Shown: positions 34,816-43,001 of the stretch, in pieces | Numbering within the stretch: the first letter of the stretch is position 1 | Layout of the letters: each line of letters opens with the position of its first letter | NCBI GenBank assembly: GCA_025456345.1 | Contig: JALOKU010000003.1 | Location: 1-64,000 of the forward strand | Direction: 5' to 3' | Length of the DNA stretch: 64,000 nt | Source of the DNA: Vicinamibacterales bacterium | GTDB taxonomy: Bacteria > Acidobacteriota > Vicinamibacteria > Vicinamibacterales > JAKQTR01 | Translations under genes and position numbers: made by a program | Notes under the pieces: generated by a model | Seen by the model: the letters and a program-made list of their open reading frames with translations, nothing else | Databases searched by the model: none | What the model was told of the DNA's origin: nothing

Positions 34816-35570
34816 ACGCGCGACTCCAGCGCCGGCAGCACCTCCGCGGCCTTGGCCCGAAGAACCAGCCCGGCGTGCGGCGTCAGCGGGGTGTCATCGA
34901 CGTTGATCTCCACGACCAGGGCTCCCGCGCTGGCGGCCACCCGCGGCAGGCCGGCAGCCGGGTAGACCAGCGCCGAGGTGCCGATCACCAGGAACGCCTG
35001 GCAGTCCTGTGCCGCCCGGAGGGCGAGGTCGATTCGGCTCTGGTCGAGCGCCTCGCCGAACCACACCACGTCCGGGCGCAGCAGCGCACCGCACGAGCAG
35101 ACCGGCGCCGGATCCTGGTCGCCGGCGGGCTCATCGCCGGCTGCCTCGCCGGCCGCGTCTGTCACCACGCCGCACCCGCTGGCGCAGCGGGCCCGCCAGA
35201 TGTTCCCGTGCAGTTCGATCACGCGCGTACTGCCCGCGCGCTGGTGAAGCCCGTCGACGTTCTGCGTGATCAGCGTGAACGCACGCATGCGCGACTGGAG
35301 ACGCGCCAGCGCGAGATGGCCGGGATTGGGCTCCGCCCTGCCGATGATGCCGCGCCGCCACCGGTACCACTGCCAGACCAGGCGTGGGTCGCGGGCGAAG
35401 GCCTCCGGCGTGGCCAGATCGGTCGCGCTGTAGTTGCGCCACAGGCCGTCGGTGCCCCTGAACGTCGGCACGCCGCTTTCGGCGGAGATTCCGGCGCCGG
35501 TCATGACCGTGACCGCGTGTGCCGATCGCAAGCGGTCGGCCAGCTGGTCGAGAGTCGCGGAATCCGTCAC
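34812..35570 (-). CDS. cobB: Sirtuin-family NAD-dependent protein deacylase
   Basis: Removes acyl groups from lysines using NAD+. 252 residues. NAD motifs GAGISAESGVPTFRG (from Gly25) and TQNVDGLHQRAG, catalytic His in ELHGN, four zinc cysteines (CASGC...CSCG) and VWFGE. Tyr69 and Arg72 (WYRWRR) form the YxxR signature of class III sirtuins, which prefer succinyl or malonyl groups. GTG 35570 is chosen because GGGAGG lies 5 nt upstream; an earlier GTG at 35576 would sit too close. First gene of the coupled run to radC, larC and tatD. Confidence 0.95.
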   Translation of the reverse strand: MTDSATLDQLADRLRSAHAVTVMTGAGISAESGVPTFRGTDGLWRNYSATDLATPEAFARDPRLVWQWYRWRRGIIGRAEPNPGHLALARLQSRMRAFTLITQNVDGLHQRAGSTRVIELHGNIWRARCASGCGVVTDAAGEAAGDEPAGDQDPAPVCSCGALLRPDVVWFGEALDQSRIDLALRAAQDCQAFLVIGTSALVYPAAGLPRVAASAGALVVEINVDDTPLTPHAGLVLRAKAAEVLPALESRV

Positions 35571-35844
35571 TGTCACCTCCCGTGCCGGCGCGCGCCGCTT
35601 CCGGCTGTCGATGCTCTTCCCGGGAACGCGGTGCAAGAACCGCGCTCAGACGGCCGGTGCGCGGCAGGCGGCGCTGCTCTCAGCGGACACCTCCGCGATC
35701 GAGCGAATCCGTGCGGAGACCTGACGCTTGCCGGCGACATCAGCGGCGGCAGATGCCCGGCCGCGCAGGCAGGCCGGAACGGGCCGTTTCGTGTTCTGCA
35801 CACATGGCCGGCCCGGGAGTACGCAGAAACTGCCGCCCGGCCCG

Positions 35845-37386
35845 TCAGAACAGCAGCGGCGCGAGGAGCGACACCGCCGTGATGACCACCACGCACGCGA
35901 CCGCGGACAGGCCGACGCCGTACCGGATCATGGTGCCGATGGGCACGTGTCCCGAGCTGTACGCGATTGCGTTCGGCGGCGTGGAGACCGGGAGCATGAA
36001 GCAGATGCTCGCGCCGAAGGTGGCGCCGAGCGCGGGCTCAATCGGACTGATGCCGGCCGCCCGGCTGACGGCGATGGCGATGGGCACCACCATGCTCGCC
36101 GACGCCGTGTTCGACGTCATCTCGGAGAGTCCGGCCGCAAAGCACGTGAACAGGATGGTGAACGGCAGCGGATGGTGCGAGGGCACCCAGCTGGTGACGG
36201 CCTGACCGACGCTGGCGGCCAGCCCTGTCGAGAACGCCATCGACCCCAGCGCCAGCCCGCCGCCGAAGAGAAAGACCGTGCCCCAGTCGATGCGGACGGC
36301 CTCCGCCCACGACATCGTGAACCGCCGTTGCCGCCAGTCCACGGGCAGGACGAACAGGAGGATCGCCCCGGTCAGCGCCGCCGCCGCTTCCGGCATCGAG
36401 GCCTCGTACGCCATCCCGATGGCCGACTCCCGCAGGCCTGCCAGCGCGAGCAGGCCGGGGAACACCCAGAGGAGCACCGTGATGAGGAACGCGACCATCA
36501 CGTTACGCTGGCCCCTGGACACGCGGCCCAGGCGGTCCAGTTCGCGGCGCACCAGCGCGGCGGTGCCCTCGGGCAGCTCGAGGCCGCGGGCCCCCACCAG
36601 CCAGAACCCCGCGGCCAGCACCGCATACAGCGCCATCGAAATCGGGAGGCCGATCACCATCCACCGGAAGAACGACACCGGCGCCCCGACCAGCTCGCGC
36701 AGCATGCCGACGCCGATGAGATTCGGGGGCGTGCCGATCGGCGTTGCCATCCCGCCAATCGACGCGCCGAACGCCGTGACGAGCATCAGGGTGGTCGAGA
36801 AACGCCTGAACCGCGGGTGCCTCGCAATCGGCTGCGTGGACAGGTGGCTCACGATGGAGAGCCCGATCGGGAACATCATGGCGGCCGTCGCCGTGTTGCT
36901 GATCCACATCGACAGGACGACCGAGACTCCGCCGAAGACCAGCAGGAGGCGACCCGCGCTGCGGCCGATCAGCTTCGACGAGAGCGCCGTGAAGGCAATG
37001 CGCCGATCGAGTCCGTGGACGTACATCGCTTCGGCGATGATGAAACTGCCGATGAACAGGAAGATGATCGGATCGGCGAATGAGGCCAGCGCCTTTGGCG
37101 CCGGCGCGACCCCGAGTACGATGGCCAGCAGCGGCCCGAGGAGCGCCGAGACGGCGAGCGGCAACGCTTCGCTCACCCACAGCGCCACGACGAGCACGAA
37201 AATGGCCGCGAGGCGGTGGGCCTGCGGCGTCAGCGACTCGATCGGCAGGGCGAGCACCAGCAGGAACAGGAGCGGCGCGACAAACAGGCCGAGCGTCTTC
37301 CGCCGCTGGTTGAACTGCTGCTCGGCTGGCGAGTAGGCCTCGACGGCCTCGACCGCCTGCTGCCGGTTGCGAATCAGCGGGTCCAT
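35845..37386 (-). CDS. DASS-family (SLC13-type) dicarboxylate/anion:sodium symporter
   Basis: 513 residues with about twelve hydrophobic segments. Both SNT substrate/sodium motifs are present: SNTATAAMMFP in the first half and EMTSNTASASMVVP in the second, each after a re-entrant hairpin. GIGTPPNLIGVGM-like loops (TPIGTPPNLIG and STPPNAIAYSSG) match the family. Substrates are typically succinate, fumarate, malate or citrate. ATG 37386 has GGGAGG 4 nt upstream and overlaps the dapF-like gene by 13 nt, so it is translated from the same mRNA. Confidence 0.93.
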   Translation of the reverse strand: MDPLIRNRQQAVEAVEAYSPAEQQFNQRRKTLGLFVAPLLFLLVLALPIESLTPQAHRLAAIFVLVVALWVSEALPLAVSALLGPLLAIVLGVAPAPKALASFADPIIFLFIGSFIIAEAMYVHGLDRRIAFTALSSKLIGRSAGRLLLVFGGVSVVLSMWISNTATAAMMFPIGLSIVSHLSTQPIARHPRFRRFSTTLMLVTAFGASIGGMATPIGTPPNLIGVGMLRELVGAPVSFFRWMVIGLPISMALYAVLAAGFWLVGARGLELPEGTAALVRRELDRLGRVSRGQRNVMVAFLITVLLWVFPGLLALAGLRESAIGMAYEASMPEAAAALTGAILLFVLPVDWRQRRFTMSWAEAVRIDWGTVFLFGGGLALGSMAFSTGLAASVGQAVTSWVPSHHPLPFTILFTCFAAGLSEMTSNTASASMVVPIAIAVSRAAGISPIEPALGATFGASICFMLPVSTPPNAIAYSSGHVPIGTMIRYGVGLSAVACVVVITAVSLLAPLLF

Positions 37387-38177
37387 CGGCCCTCCCACAC
37401 CACTTCGGCCCACCCCGTCAGGTGAAGCCCGTCGTCGCGCCACTCCACCCGTTGGGTGCCTCCCGGCGAGGCGACGATCACGTCTCTGGATGCGCCGCCG
37501 TAAGTCATCGCGGCCACGGCGGCGGCGCACGCGCCGGTGCCGGACGCCAGCGTCGGCCCGACGCCGCGCTCCCAGATCAGGATGCGGACGAGGCCGGCGT
37601 GCTCGACCCGGGCGAACTCGACGTTGGTCCCGTCGGGGAAGAACGAATGGTGTTCGAGCGCGGCGCCGAGCAGGCGGTAGCGCCCCTCGTCGAGCGCCTG
37701 CTCGAGGACGACGCACTGCGGATTGCCCACCCGGAGCACGACGGCGTCGACCGCCGTGCCTCCGACATCGATGGTTGCGAGCCTGACGCCGGCCGGGTGC
37801 CCCATGGCGGTCCGGCACGTGAAGCGAGGCGGCTCGGACGACAGCACCGAGACGTCCTTGTCGCCAGCATCCGTGTTGATCACGAGCGACGAGGGCGCGG
37901 GCCGCCCCTGGCGCACGTGGCTCCAGCAGCACACGGCGGCCAGCCCCCGTACGCCATTGCCCGACACTTCGGAGAAGCTGCCGTCCGCGTTGTAGAGCCG
38001 CATGGCTGCGCCGGCCCCGGTCGTCCGGTAGAGGATGAGGCCGTCGGCCCCGACGCCCGTGTGGCGCTCGCACAGTGTCTTGGCCAGGCCAGGACCGTCG
38101 GGCCGCTCGAGGTCTTCCGCCTCCAGGTACAGGAAGTCGTTGCCGTATGCGTGGGCTTTCAACAGTTCGAGCGCCAT
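37374..38177 (-). CDS. DapF-like diaminopimelate epimerase homologue with Ser/Ser in place of the catalytic cysteines
   Basis: 267 residues; two DapF half-domains. The fold is clear: HAYGNDFLYLE, ADGLILYR, NADGSFSEVSGNGVRG, GTNVEF and ERGVGPTLASGTGAC. In DapF the two catalytic bases are Cys in CGNG and ACG(S/T)G; here they are Ser72 (codon TCG) and Ser212 (codon TCC). The NPHAV motif reads NPQCV and ERGxGET reads ERGVGPT. It is therefore unlikely to be a normal epimerase: a changed racemase, an isomerase of another amino acid, or an inactive paralogue. It lies between a methyltransferase and a DASS transporter. A canonical dapF should exist elsewhere if the organism makes meso-DAP by that route. 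Confidence 0.88.
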   Translation of the reverse strand: MALELLKAHAYGNDFLYLEAEDLERPDGPGLAKTLCERHTGVGADGLILYRTTGAGAAMRLYNADGSFSEVSGNGVRGLAAVCCWSHVRQGRPAPSSLVINTDAGDKDVSVLSSEPPRFTCRTAMGHPAGVRLATIDVGGTAVDAVVLRVGNPQCVVLEQALDEGRYRLLGAALEHHSFFPDGTNVEFARVEHAGLVRILIWERGVGPTLASGTGACAAAVAAMTYGGASRDVIVASPGGTQRVEWRDDGLHLTGWAEVVWEGRWTR

Positions 38178-38200
38178 GGCCTCACCCGTCCGTGCGGACG

Positions 38201-38977
38201 CTACTTCCGGCAGAACGCCAGGAGGTGCCACCCGAACCGCCGCACGAGGGGCCTCGGGATGGCATTGAATGTCCCGACGAAGAGCTGGTTGTAGAGCGCG
38301 CCCTTCCATCCGCCGTGCAGGCGCGACTTCACGGGAAAGCGCTCGTAGACGAGGCGGACGTCGGAGAACCCGCCCAGCAGACTGCGGAACTCGCCGGGGC
38401 TGTACTTCCTGATGACGGGAGCGTCCTGGTGCTCGAGCCCCACCTTCATCACGCGGGAGAGCGCGTTGAGCCAGGAGATGCGGTTGTAGACCTGAAAGAA
38501 CGCGGTGCCGCCGGGCGAGAGCACGCGCCGGCACTCCTCCACGAGCGGCCGGTCCCCCGCGGTGTACTGCACGACGCCGTGCGCGAACACGAAGTCGAAG
38601 GTGTTGTCCGGGAACGGGAGCCGTTCCCCGTCGCCCACACACAGCGACGCCGGGAGCGACTGGTGCCGCAGATTCTCCCTGGCGAGGGCAACCGCCGAGT
38701 CCGCGAGGTCGACGCCAGTGGCGGCCGCGCCTCCCCTGACGAAGCGCACGAGGTCGACGCCGGTGCCGCAGCCCACATCGAGCACGCGGCGGCCGGCGTA
38801 CCCGTTGAAGTCGACGAGGGCGAGCAGGTGGTGCAGTTTGTCGAAGTGGTACTCGTCGAGGTCCGCGAAGAAACCGGGCGAGCCCGGCGGGTGCGACGAG
38901 ATCTCCAGGTCGTGGATGCGATGGTTCCAATACGCCCGGACCTCGGCGGTCACCGGCGGCGCGGGCCTGTCTGGCAT
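38201..38977 (-). CDS. Class I SAM-dependent methyltransferase
   Basis: 258 residues. SAM motif I LDVGCGTGVDLVRF, acidic loop TGVDLADSAV, motif II GERLPFPDNTFDFVFAHGVVQY. The N-terminus (RAYWNHRIHDLEISSHPPGSPGFF) and the UbiE-like organisation suggest a small-molecule or lipid-type methyltransferase; substrate unknown. First gene of the methyltransferase, dapF-like, DASS unit, with a strong promoter at 38986-39014. Confidence 0.88.
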   Translation of the reverse strand: MPDRPAPPVTAEVRAYWNHRIHDLEISSHPPGSPGFFADLDEYHFDKLHHLLALVDFNGYAGRRVLDVGCGTGVDLVRFVRGGAAATGVDLADSAVALARENLRHQSLPASLCVGDGERLPFPDNTFDFVFAHGVVQYTAGDRPLVEECRRVLSPGGTAFFQVYNRISWLNALSRVMKVGLEHQDAPVIRKYSPGEFRSLLGGFSDVRLVYERFPVKSRLHGGWKGALYNQLFVGTFNAIPRPLVRRFGWHLLAFCRK

Positions 38978-38985
38978 GGCCGCTT

Positions 38986-39014
38986 ACTATAGAATACTCA
39001 CGCCTGTCCGGCAA
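38986..39014 (-). promoter_or_regulatory. Sigma-70 promoter of the methyltransferase-dapF-like-DASS unit
   Basis: Minus strand: -35 TTGCCG (39014-39009), 17-nt spacer, -10 TATAGT (38991-38986). The plus strand over the same bases reads TATAGAAT (38988-38995), so a promoter for divergent glpD may overlap it, but its -35 is poor. Confidence 0.55.
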
Positions 39015-39036
39015 TGCGCCGGGGCGCGCCAGCATC

Positions 39037-40656
39037 ATGATCCGCAACCTGTCCAGCCTCGCCGCGAGGCGATTCGACGTGCTCGTCATCGGCGGGGGCA
39101 TCCACGGCCTCGCGGTCGCGTACGACGCCGCCCAGCGCGGTCTGGCGACAGCCCTGGTCGAGCGCGGCGACTTCGGCGGCGGCAGTTCCTTCAACCACGC
39201 GAAGACGGTGCACGGCGGCCTGCGGTCCCTCCAGACCGGCGATGTTGCGAAGGCGCGGTTCTCGATCTGCGAGCGAAGGGCCATGGCCCGAATCGCCCCG
39301 CCGCTGGTCACCCCGCTTGCGTTCATGATGGGGACCACCCGGAAGCTCACCCGGTCGACGTCGGCGATGCGTGCCGGGTTCCTCCTCGACGCGGCGATCG
39401 GCTTCGACCGCAACGCGGCCGTGGAACCCCACCTGCGCCTGCCGGCCGGGCGCGTACTCGGGCGCGCGGCGTACGACACCGCGTTTGGCCGCAGCGCGCG
39501 GGCCGGCGTGACCGGCGTCGCAACGTGGTCCGACTATCACATGCCCGAATCGGATCGCCTGACGCTGGCCTTCGCCCAGGCGGCGGCCGCCAGCGGGGCC
39601 GTGCTCGCGAATTACGCGGAAGCGACGGAAGCCCTCGTGGACGGCGGCCGCGTGATCGGCGTTCGCGTCATCGACCGGCTGTCTGGGGCGGTGGCCGGCG
39701 TCGACGCCCGCATCACGGTGAATGCCGCGGGCGCGTCCTGCCGGCCCTGGATGGAACGGTTCGGCGCGCCGCCGCCGTTCCCGCTGCTGAAGGCGATGAA
39801 CCTGGTGACCAGCCGGCCGGCGGGCCCCGTGGCCCTGAGTGCGCCGACATCGGGCGGCCGCCTGCTGCTGGTCATGCCGTGGCGCGGGCGGATGCTGGTG
39901 GGCACCTCCCACTCGGATCAACCGGCTGGACCTGACGACGCGCGGGTGTTCCGCGACGAACTCCGGGCCTTCGTGGACGAGGTCAACTCGGCCTTCCCTG
40001 CCCTCGCGCTGACGGAGGGCGAGGTGACGCTGGTCCACCGCGGCGTGGTGCCGGCGGTGCGCAACCGGCGTGGCGTGCTCGGCCTCATGGGGCACCACCT
40101 CATCCGCGACCACGAGCAGGATGGCGTGGCGGGCGCGCTGTCGGTGGCGGGCGTGAAGTACACCACGGCGCGCGGCGTCGCCGAGCAGGTCGTCGATGTG
40201 GTGAGCGCCAGACTCGGCGCGTCGACGCGGTCCTGCCGGACCGGGACCACCCGGCTTCCCCACTGGGATTTCGGGACGCTCTCCGGCGAGGTGGAGAGGG
40301 CCGCAGCCGAGGCTGGAGGCCTGCTCGACGCGGCGAGCCTTGCGGCGCTGGTCGCCACCCACGGCACGGCGTGGCGCGCCGTCGTGGCGCGTTGCCGGCG
40401 AGACCCCGCCCTGGCGTCGCGCGTCGCCCCTGACGTGCCGGCTCCTGCCGCCGCCGTCGTGCACGCGATCGAAGACGAAATGGCCTGCACGCTCGCGGAC
40501 GTCGTGATTCGGCGGTTGCCCCTGGGCGCCGCGGCGTACCCCGGCGACGGCGTGGTGTCCGCGTGCGGCGCGATCATGGCTCGCGCCTGCGGATGGGATC
40601 CTGCGCGGCTCGCCGAGGAAATCGACGCGGTGCGGGAGTTCTATCGGATCTGGTAG
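39037..40656 (+). CDS. glpD: FAD-dependent glycerol-3-phosphate dehydrogenase
   Basis: Oxidises sn-glycerol-3-phosphate to DHAP at the membrane, feeding quinones. 539 residues. FAD motif DVLVIGGGIHGLAVAYDAAQRG, NHAKTVHGGLRSLQTGD, VNAAGASC and HHLIRDHEQDGVAGALSVAGVKYTTARG fit the GlpD/GlpA branch, with a DAO_C-type C-terminal domain. No strong Shine-Dalgarno before ATG 39037. It is a single gene, convergent with dtd; the two stops are separated by 3 nt. Confidence 0.92.
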   Translation: MIRNLSSLAARRFDVLVIGGGIHGLAVAYDAAQRGLATALVERGDFGGGSSFNHAKTVHGGLRSLQTGDVAKARFSICERRAMARIAPPLVTPLAFMMGTTRKLTRSTSAMRAGFLLDAAIGFDRNAAVEPHLRLPAGRVLGRAAYDTAFGRSARAGVTGVATWSDYHMPESDRLTLAFAQAAAASGAVLANYAEATEALVDGGRVIGVRVIDRLSGAVAGVDARITVNAAGASCRPWMERFGAPPPFPLLKAMNLVTSRPAGPVALSAPTSGGRLLLVMPWRGRMLVGTSHSDQPAGPDDARVFRDELRAFVDEVNSAFPALALTEGEVTLVHRGVVPAVRNRRGVLGLMGHHLIRDHEQDGVAGALSVAGVKYTTARGVAEQVVDVVSARLGASTRSCRTGTTRLPHWDFGTLSGEVERAAAEAGGLLDAASLAALVATHGTAWRAVVARCRRDPALASRVAPDVPAPAAAVVHAIEDEMACTLADVVIRRLPLGAAAYPGDGVVSACGAIMARACGWDPARLAEEIDAVREFYRIW

Positions 40657-40659
40657 AGA

Positions 40660-41109
40660 CTAGAATCCCTTGCGGCTGTCCACGAGGATGGTGACGGGGC
40701 CGTCGTTCACGAGATCCACCTGCATGTGCGCCCCGTAGGTCCCCGTTTCCACGCCCACGCCCGCCGCGCGCAGTTCGGCGACCACCGCATCGAAAAGCAC
40801 GCGGCCAGTGTCGGCGGGAGCGGCGCGATCGAAGGACGGCCGCCGGCCCTTCCGGGCATCCCCATACAGCGTGAACTGCGACACCGCGAGCACCGAGCCC
40901 CCGATGTCGGCCAGGGAACGGTTCATCTTGCCCTGACCGTCCTCAAACACGCGCAGGTCGCGGATCTTGCCGGCCACGTACGCCACGTCGGCCGGGCCGT
41001 CGTCGCCCGCCACGCCGACCAGGGCCAGCAGGCCGGCCCCGATGGCGCCGACGGTGTGGTCGCCGACCAGGACGCGGGCCCGGCTCACGCGCTGGATGAC
41101 GGCTCTCAC
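40660..41109 (-). CDS. dtd: D-aminoacyl-tRNA deacylase
   Basis: Hydrolyses D-aminoacyl-tRNA and glycyl-tRNAAla, a proofreading step. 149 residues. Catalytic motif SQFTLYGD at 77-84 and the GPVT cis-proline motif ([11 protein letters not shown]) near the C-terminus. N-terminus [13 protein letters not shown] is typical. GTG 41109 overlaps the ttcA stop by 4 nt. Last gene of the glycan operon. Confidence 0.97.
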   Translation of the reverse strand: MRAVIQRVSRARVLVGDHTVGAIGAGLLALVGVAGDDGPADVAYVAGKIRDLRVFEDGQGKMNRSLADIGGSVLAVSQFTLYGDARKGRRPSFDRAAPADTGRVLFDAVVAELRAAGVGVETGTYGAHMQVDLVNDGPVTILVDSRKGF

Positions 41110-41921
41110 AGGATGTCCACGCGCGTCGCGCCAGGGTCGAGCGGCGCGCCGGCGACGTGCTCCGCGAGCGGGTACAGGCGGGAGTCGAGCAGGTGGCTCG
41201 GCGTGACGTTCGACAGGGCGCGCAGCATCGACGCCTTCACGCCGCGGTGTTCCCGTTCGAGATCGAAGATGAGGCGCTTCACGCGCTGCCGCTGGAGCCC
41301 GAGGTCGCCGCAGGCCGAGCAGCAGCAGCTGACGATCGGCAGCTGGCAGGCCTTCGCGTAGGCTCGCGCGTCGTCCTCGCTCACGAGGAACAAGGGGCGG
41401 ATGACGACGTGGCGGCCGGTGTCGGAGACGAGCCTCGCCGGCATGGCCTTCAGGGAGCCCGCGAAGAACAGGTTCAGCAGGACCGTTTCGATGAAGTCGT
41501 CGCTGTGATGCCCGAGGGCGATCTTCGTGGCGCCGGCGCCCGACGCCAGCCGGTACAGCACGCCGCGGCGGAACCGCGCGCAGAGCGAGCACGGCGTGTC
41601 GCGCGGGTCCAGCAGGTCGTCCATGACGGCGCCAATCGAGGTGCGCTCGACGTGGTGTTCCCAGCCGCGCGCGACGCAGGCCTCGTGGATCACGTCGTGG
41701 CGGAAGTCCTCGTAGCCGGAGTCCACAGTGACCGCCACGAGGCTGAACGTGATCGGCGCGCGCTGCCGCAGCACGTCGAGAATCTGCATCAGGGCCCAGC
41801 TGTCCTTGCCGCCCGAGAGGCCGACCATGACGCGATCGCCGTTCTCGATGAGCCGGTGCTCGGTGATGGCCCGCGTCACCTTGCGTGCCATCCGCGCCTC
41901 GAGAGTGCTTCGGTACGACAT
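41106..41921 (-). CDS. ttcA: TtcA-family tRNA 2-thiolation protein
   Basis: 271 residues. PP-loop SGGKDS at 36-41 binds ATP. Cysteines CSLC and CCCSACG can hold an Fe-S cluster. [17 protein letters not shown] is the family motif. E. coli TtcA makes s2C32 in tRNA. It follows a glycosyltransferase by 3 nt and overlaps dtd by 4 nt, so these tRNA genes are expressed with surface-glycan genes. Confidence 0.94.
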   Translation of the reverse strand: MSYRSTLEARMARKVTRAITEHRLIENGDRVMVGLSGGKDSWALMQILDVLRQRAPITFSLVAVTVDSGYEDFRHDVIHEACVARGWEHHVERTSIGAVMDDLLDPRDTPCSLCARFRRGVLYRLASGAGATKIALGHHSDDFIETVLLNLFFAGSLKAMPARLVSDTGRHVVIRPLFLVSEDDARAYAKACQLPIVSCCCSACGDLGLQRQRVKRLIFDLEREHRGVKASMLRALSNVTPSHLLDSRLYPLAEHVAGAPLDPGATRVDIL

Positions 41922-41924
41922 GCG

Positions 41925-42974
41925 TCAGCGGGCGTCCTGAAGCAGGAGGCGTTCGACGGTCCTGGGCCAGGAGATCTCCCGGGAGGCGGCCGCGGCGCCG
42001 GCGCCGAGCCGTTCGGCGAGGCCCTGGTCGGCCGCGAGGCGCGAGAGCGCCGCGGCCAGCGACGCTGGCGTCGGGTCGCAGACCAGGCCCGTCTCGCCGT
42101 CCCGCACCAGTTCGGCCGGGCCTCCGCTGTCGCGGCACGTGATGACGGCCTTGCCGGAGGCGAACGCCTCGACGGTGACCAGCCCGTAGTCTTCCTCGAA
42201 GGCCGGGAAGACCACCGCGCGGCACGAGGCGAGGCGCGACACGAGAGTGGCCGCGTCCACCGCGCCGAGCAGGGTCACGCGCGACTCGAGGCCGCGGTCG
42301 CGGACCAGCTGCCGGATGCGCGGCGCCTCCTCGCCGTCGCCCGCGATCGTGCACCGCACGCCCGCCGCCGCAGGCTCGGCGAGGGCGGCGACGAGGAGGT
42401 CGATGCGCTTGAGCGGCGTGAGGCGCGACACGGCGAACAGCTCGGGTCCGTAGCCGTCGCAGCGATACGGCCGCGGCGGCGCGGGGGGGTACAGCACGTC
42501 GGCGGGAATGTTGCCAAACCGCAGGAGGCGGCGCTGAATCGTCGCCGACTGCGCGAAGACCCGCGTGACGCGCCGCGTCAGCAGGTACGTGTCCACGCGG
42601 TGAAGGATGCGGCGGCGAACACGCTCCTTGACGCGGGCCCTGGTGGAGAGCGTGGCCTGGAAGCGGTCCCACAGGTCGTAGTACTCACGCATCCGGTGAT
42701 TCAGCCACACCACGTGGCGGGGGTGACGCACGGCGTAGCTCGGATACCGGAACGAGATCACGTGATCGATCGGTGACCCGTCGTGGGCCACGCCGACGTC
42801 GGTGAGCCAGTTGGCGAGGTAGGCCGACGCCTGCCGGCCGAAGCGGTTCTGCGGCGTCACGATCAGCCCCGCGTCGTGCCCCGCCTCGCGCAGCGCGTCG
42901 ACCACGGACCGGGCGATCACGAGGTGACCTCCCTCGGAGAGCGGCGGGCTCGACGTGACGACGGCCACCTTCAT
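41925..42974 (-). CDS. GT4-family glycosyltransferase
   Basis: 349 residues. GT-B fold retaining transferase: N-terminal [21 protein letters not shown] and C-terminal nucleotide-sugar motif [23 protein letters not shown], with [20 protein letters not shown] between. Transfers a sugar to an unknown acceptor, probably a lipid-linked glycan. It lies 27 nt after the membrane protein gene and 3 nt before ttcA. Donor and acceptor are not readable from sequence. Confidence 0.92.
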   Translation of the reverse strand: MKVAVVTSSPPLSEGGHLVIARSVVDALREAGHDAGLIVTPQNRFGRQASAYLANWLTDVGVAHDGSPIDHVISFRYPSYAVRHPRHVVWLNHRMREYYDLWDRFQATLSTRARVKERVRRRILHRVDTYLLTRRVTRVFAQSATIQRRLLRFGNIPADVLYPPAPPRPYRCDGYGPELFAVSRLTPLKRIDLLVAALAEPAAAGVRCTIAGDGEEAPRIRQLVRDRGLESRVTLLGAVDAATLVSRLASCRAVVFPAFEEDYGLVTVEAFASGKAVITCRDSGGPAELVRDGETGLVCDPTPASLAAALSRLAADQGLAERLGAGAAAASREISWPRTVERLLLQDAR

Positions 42975-43001
42975 GATCGTGCGGTCCTGTTCACGGTCGG
43001 G

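Noticed and set aside
35571-35844. Open frames and tRNA-like sequence between the sirtuin and DASS genes
   Set aside because: No tRNA T-loop, no ribosome site and unlikely composition; nothing supportable was found.
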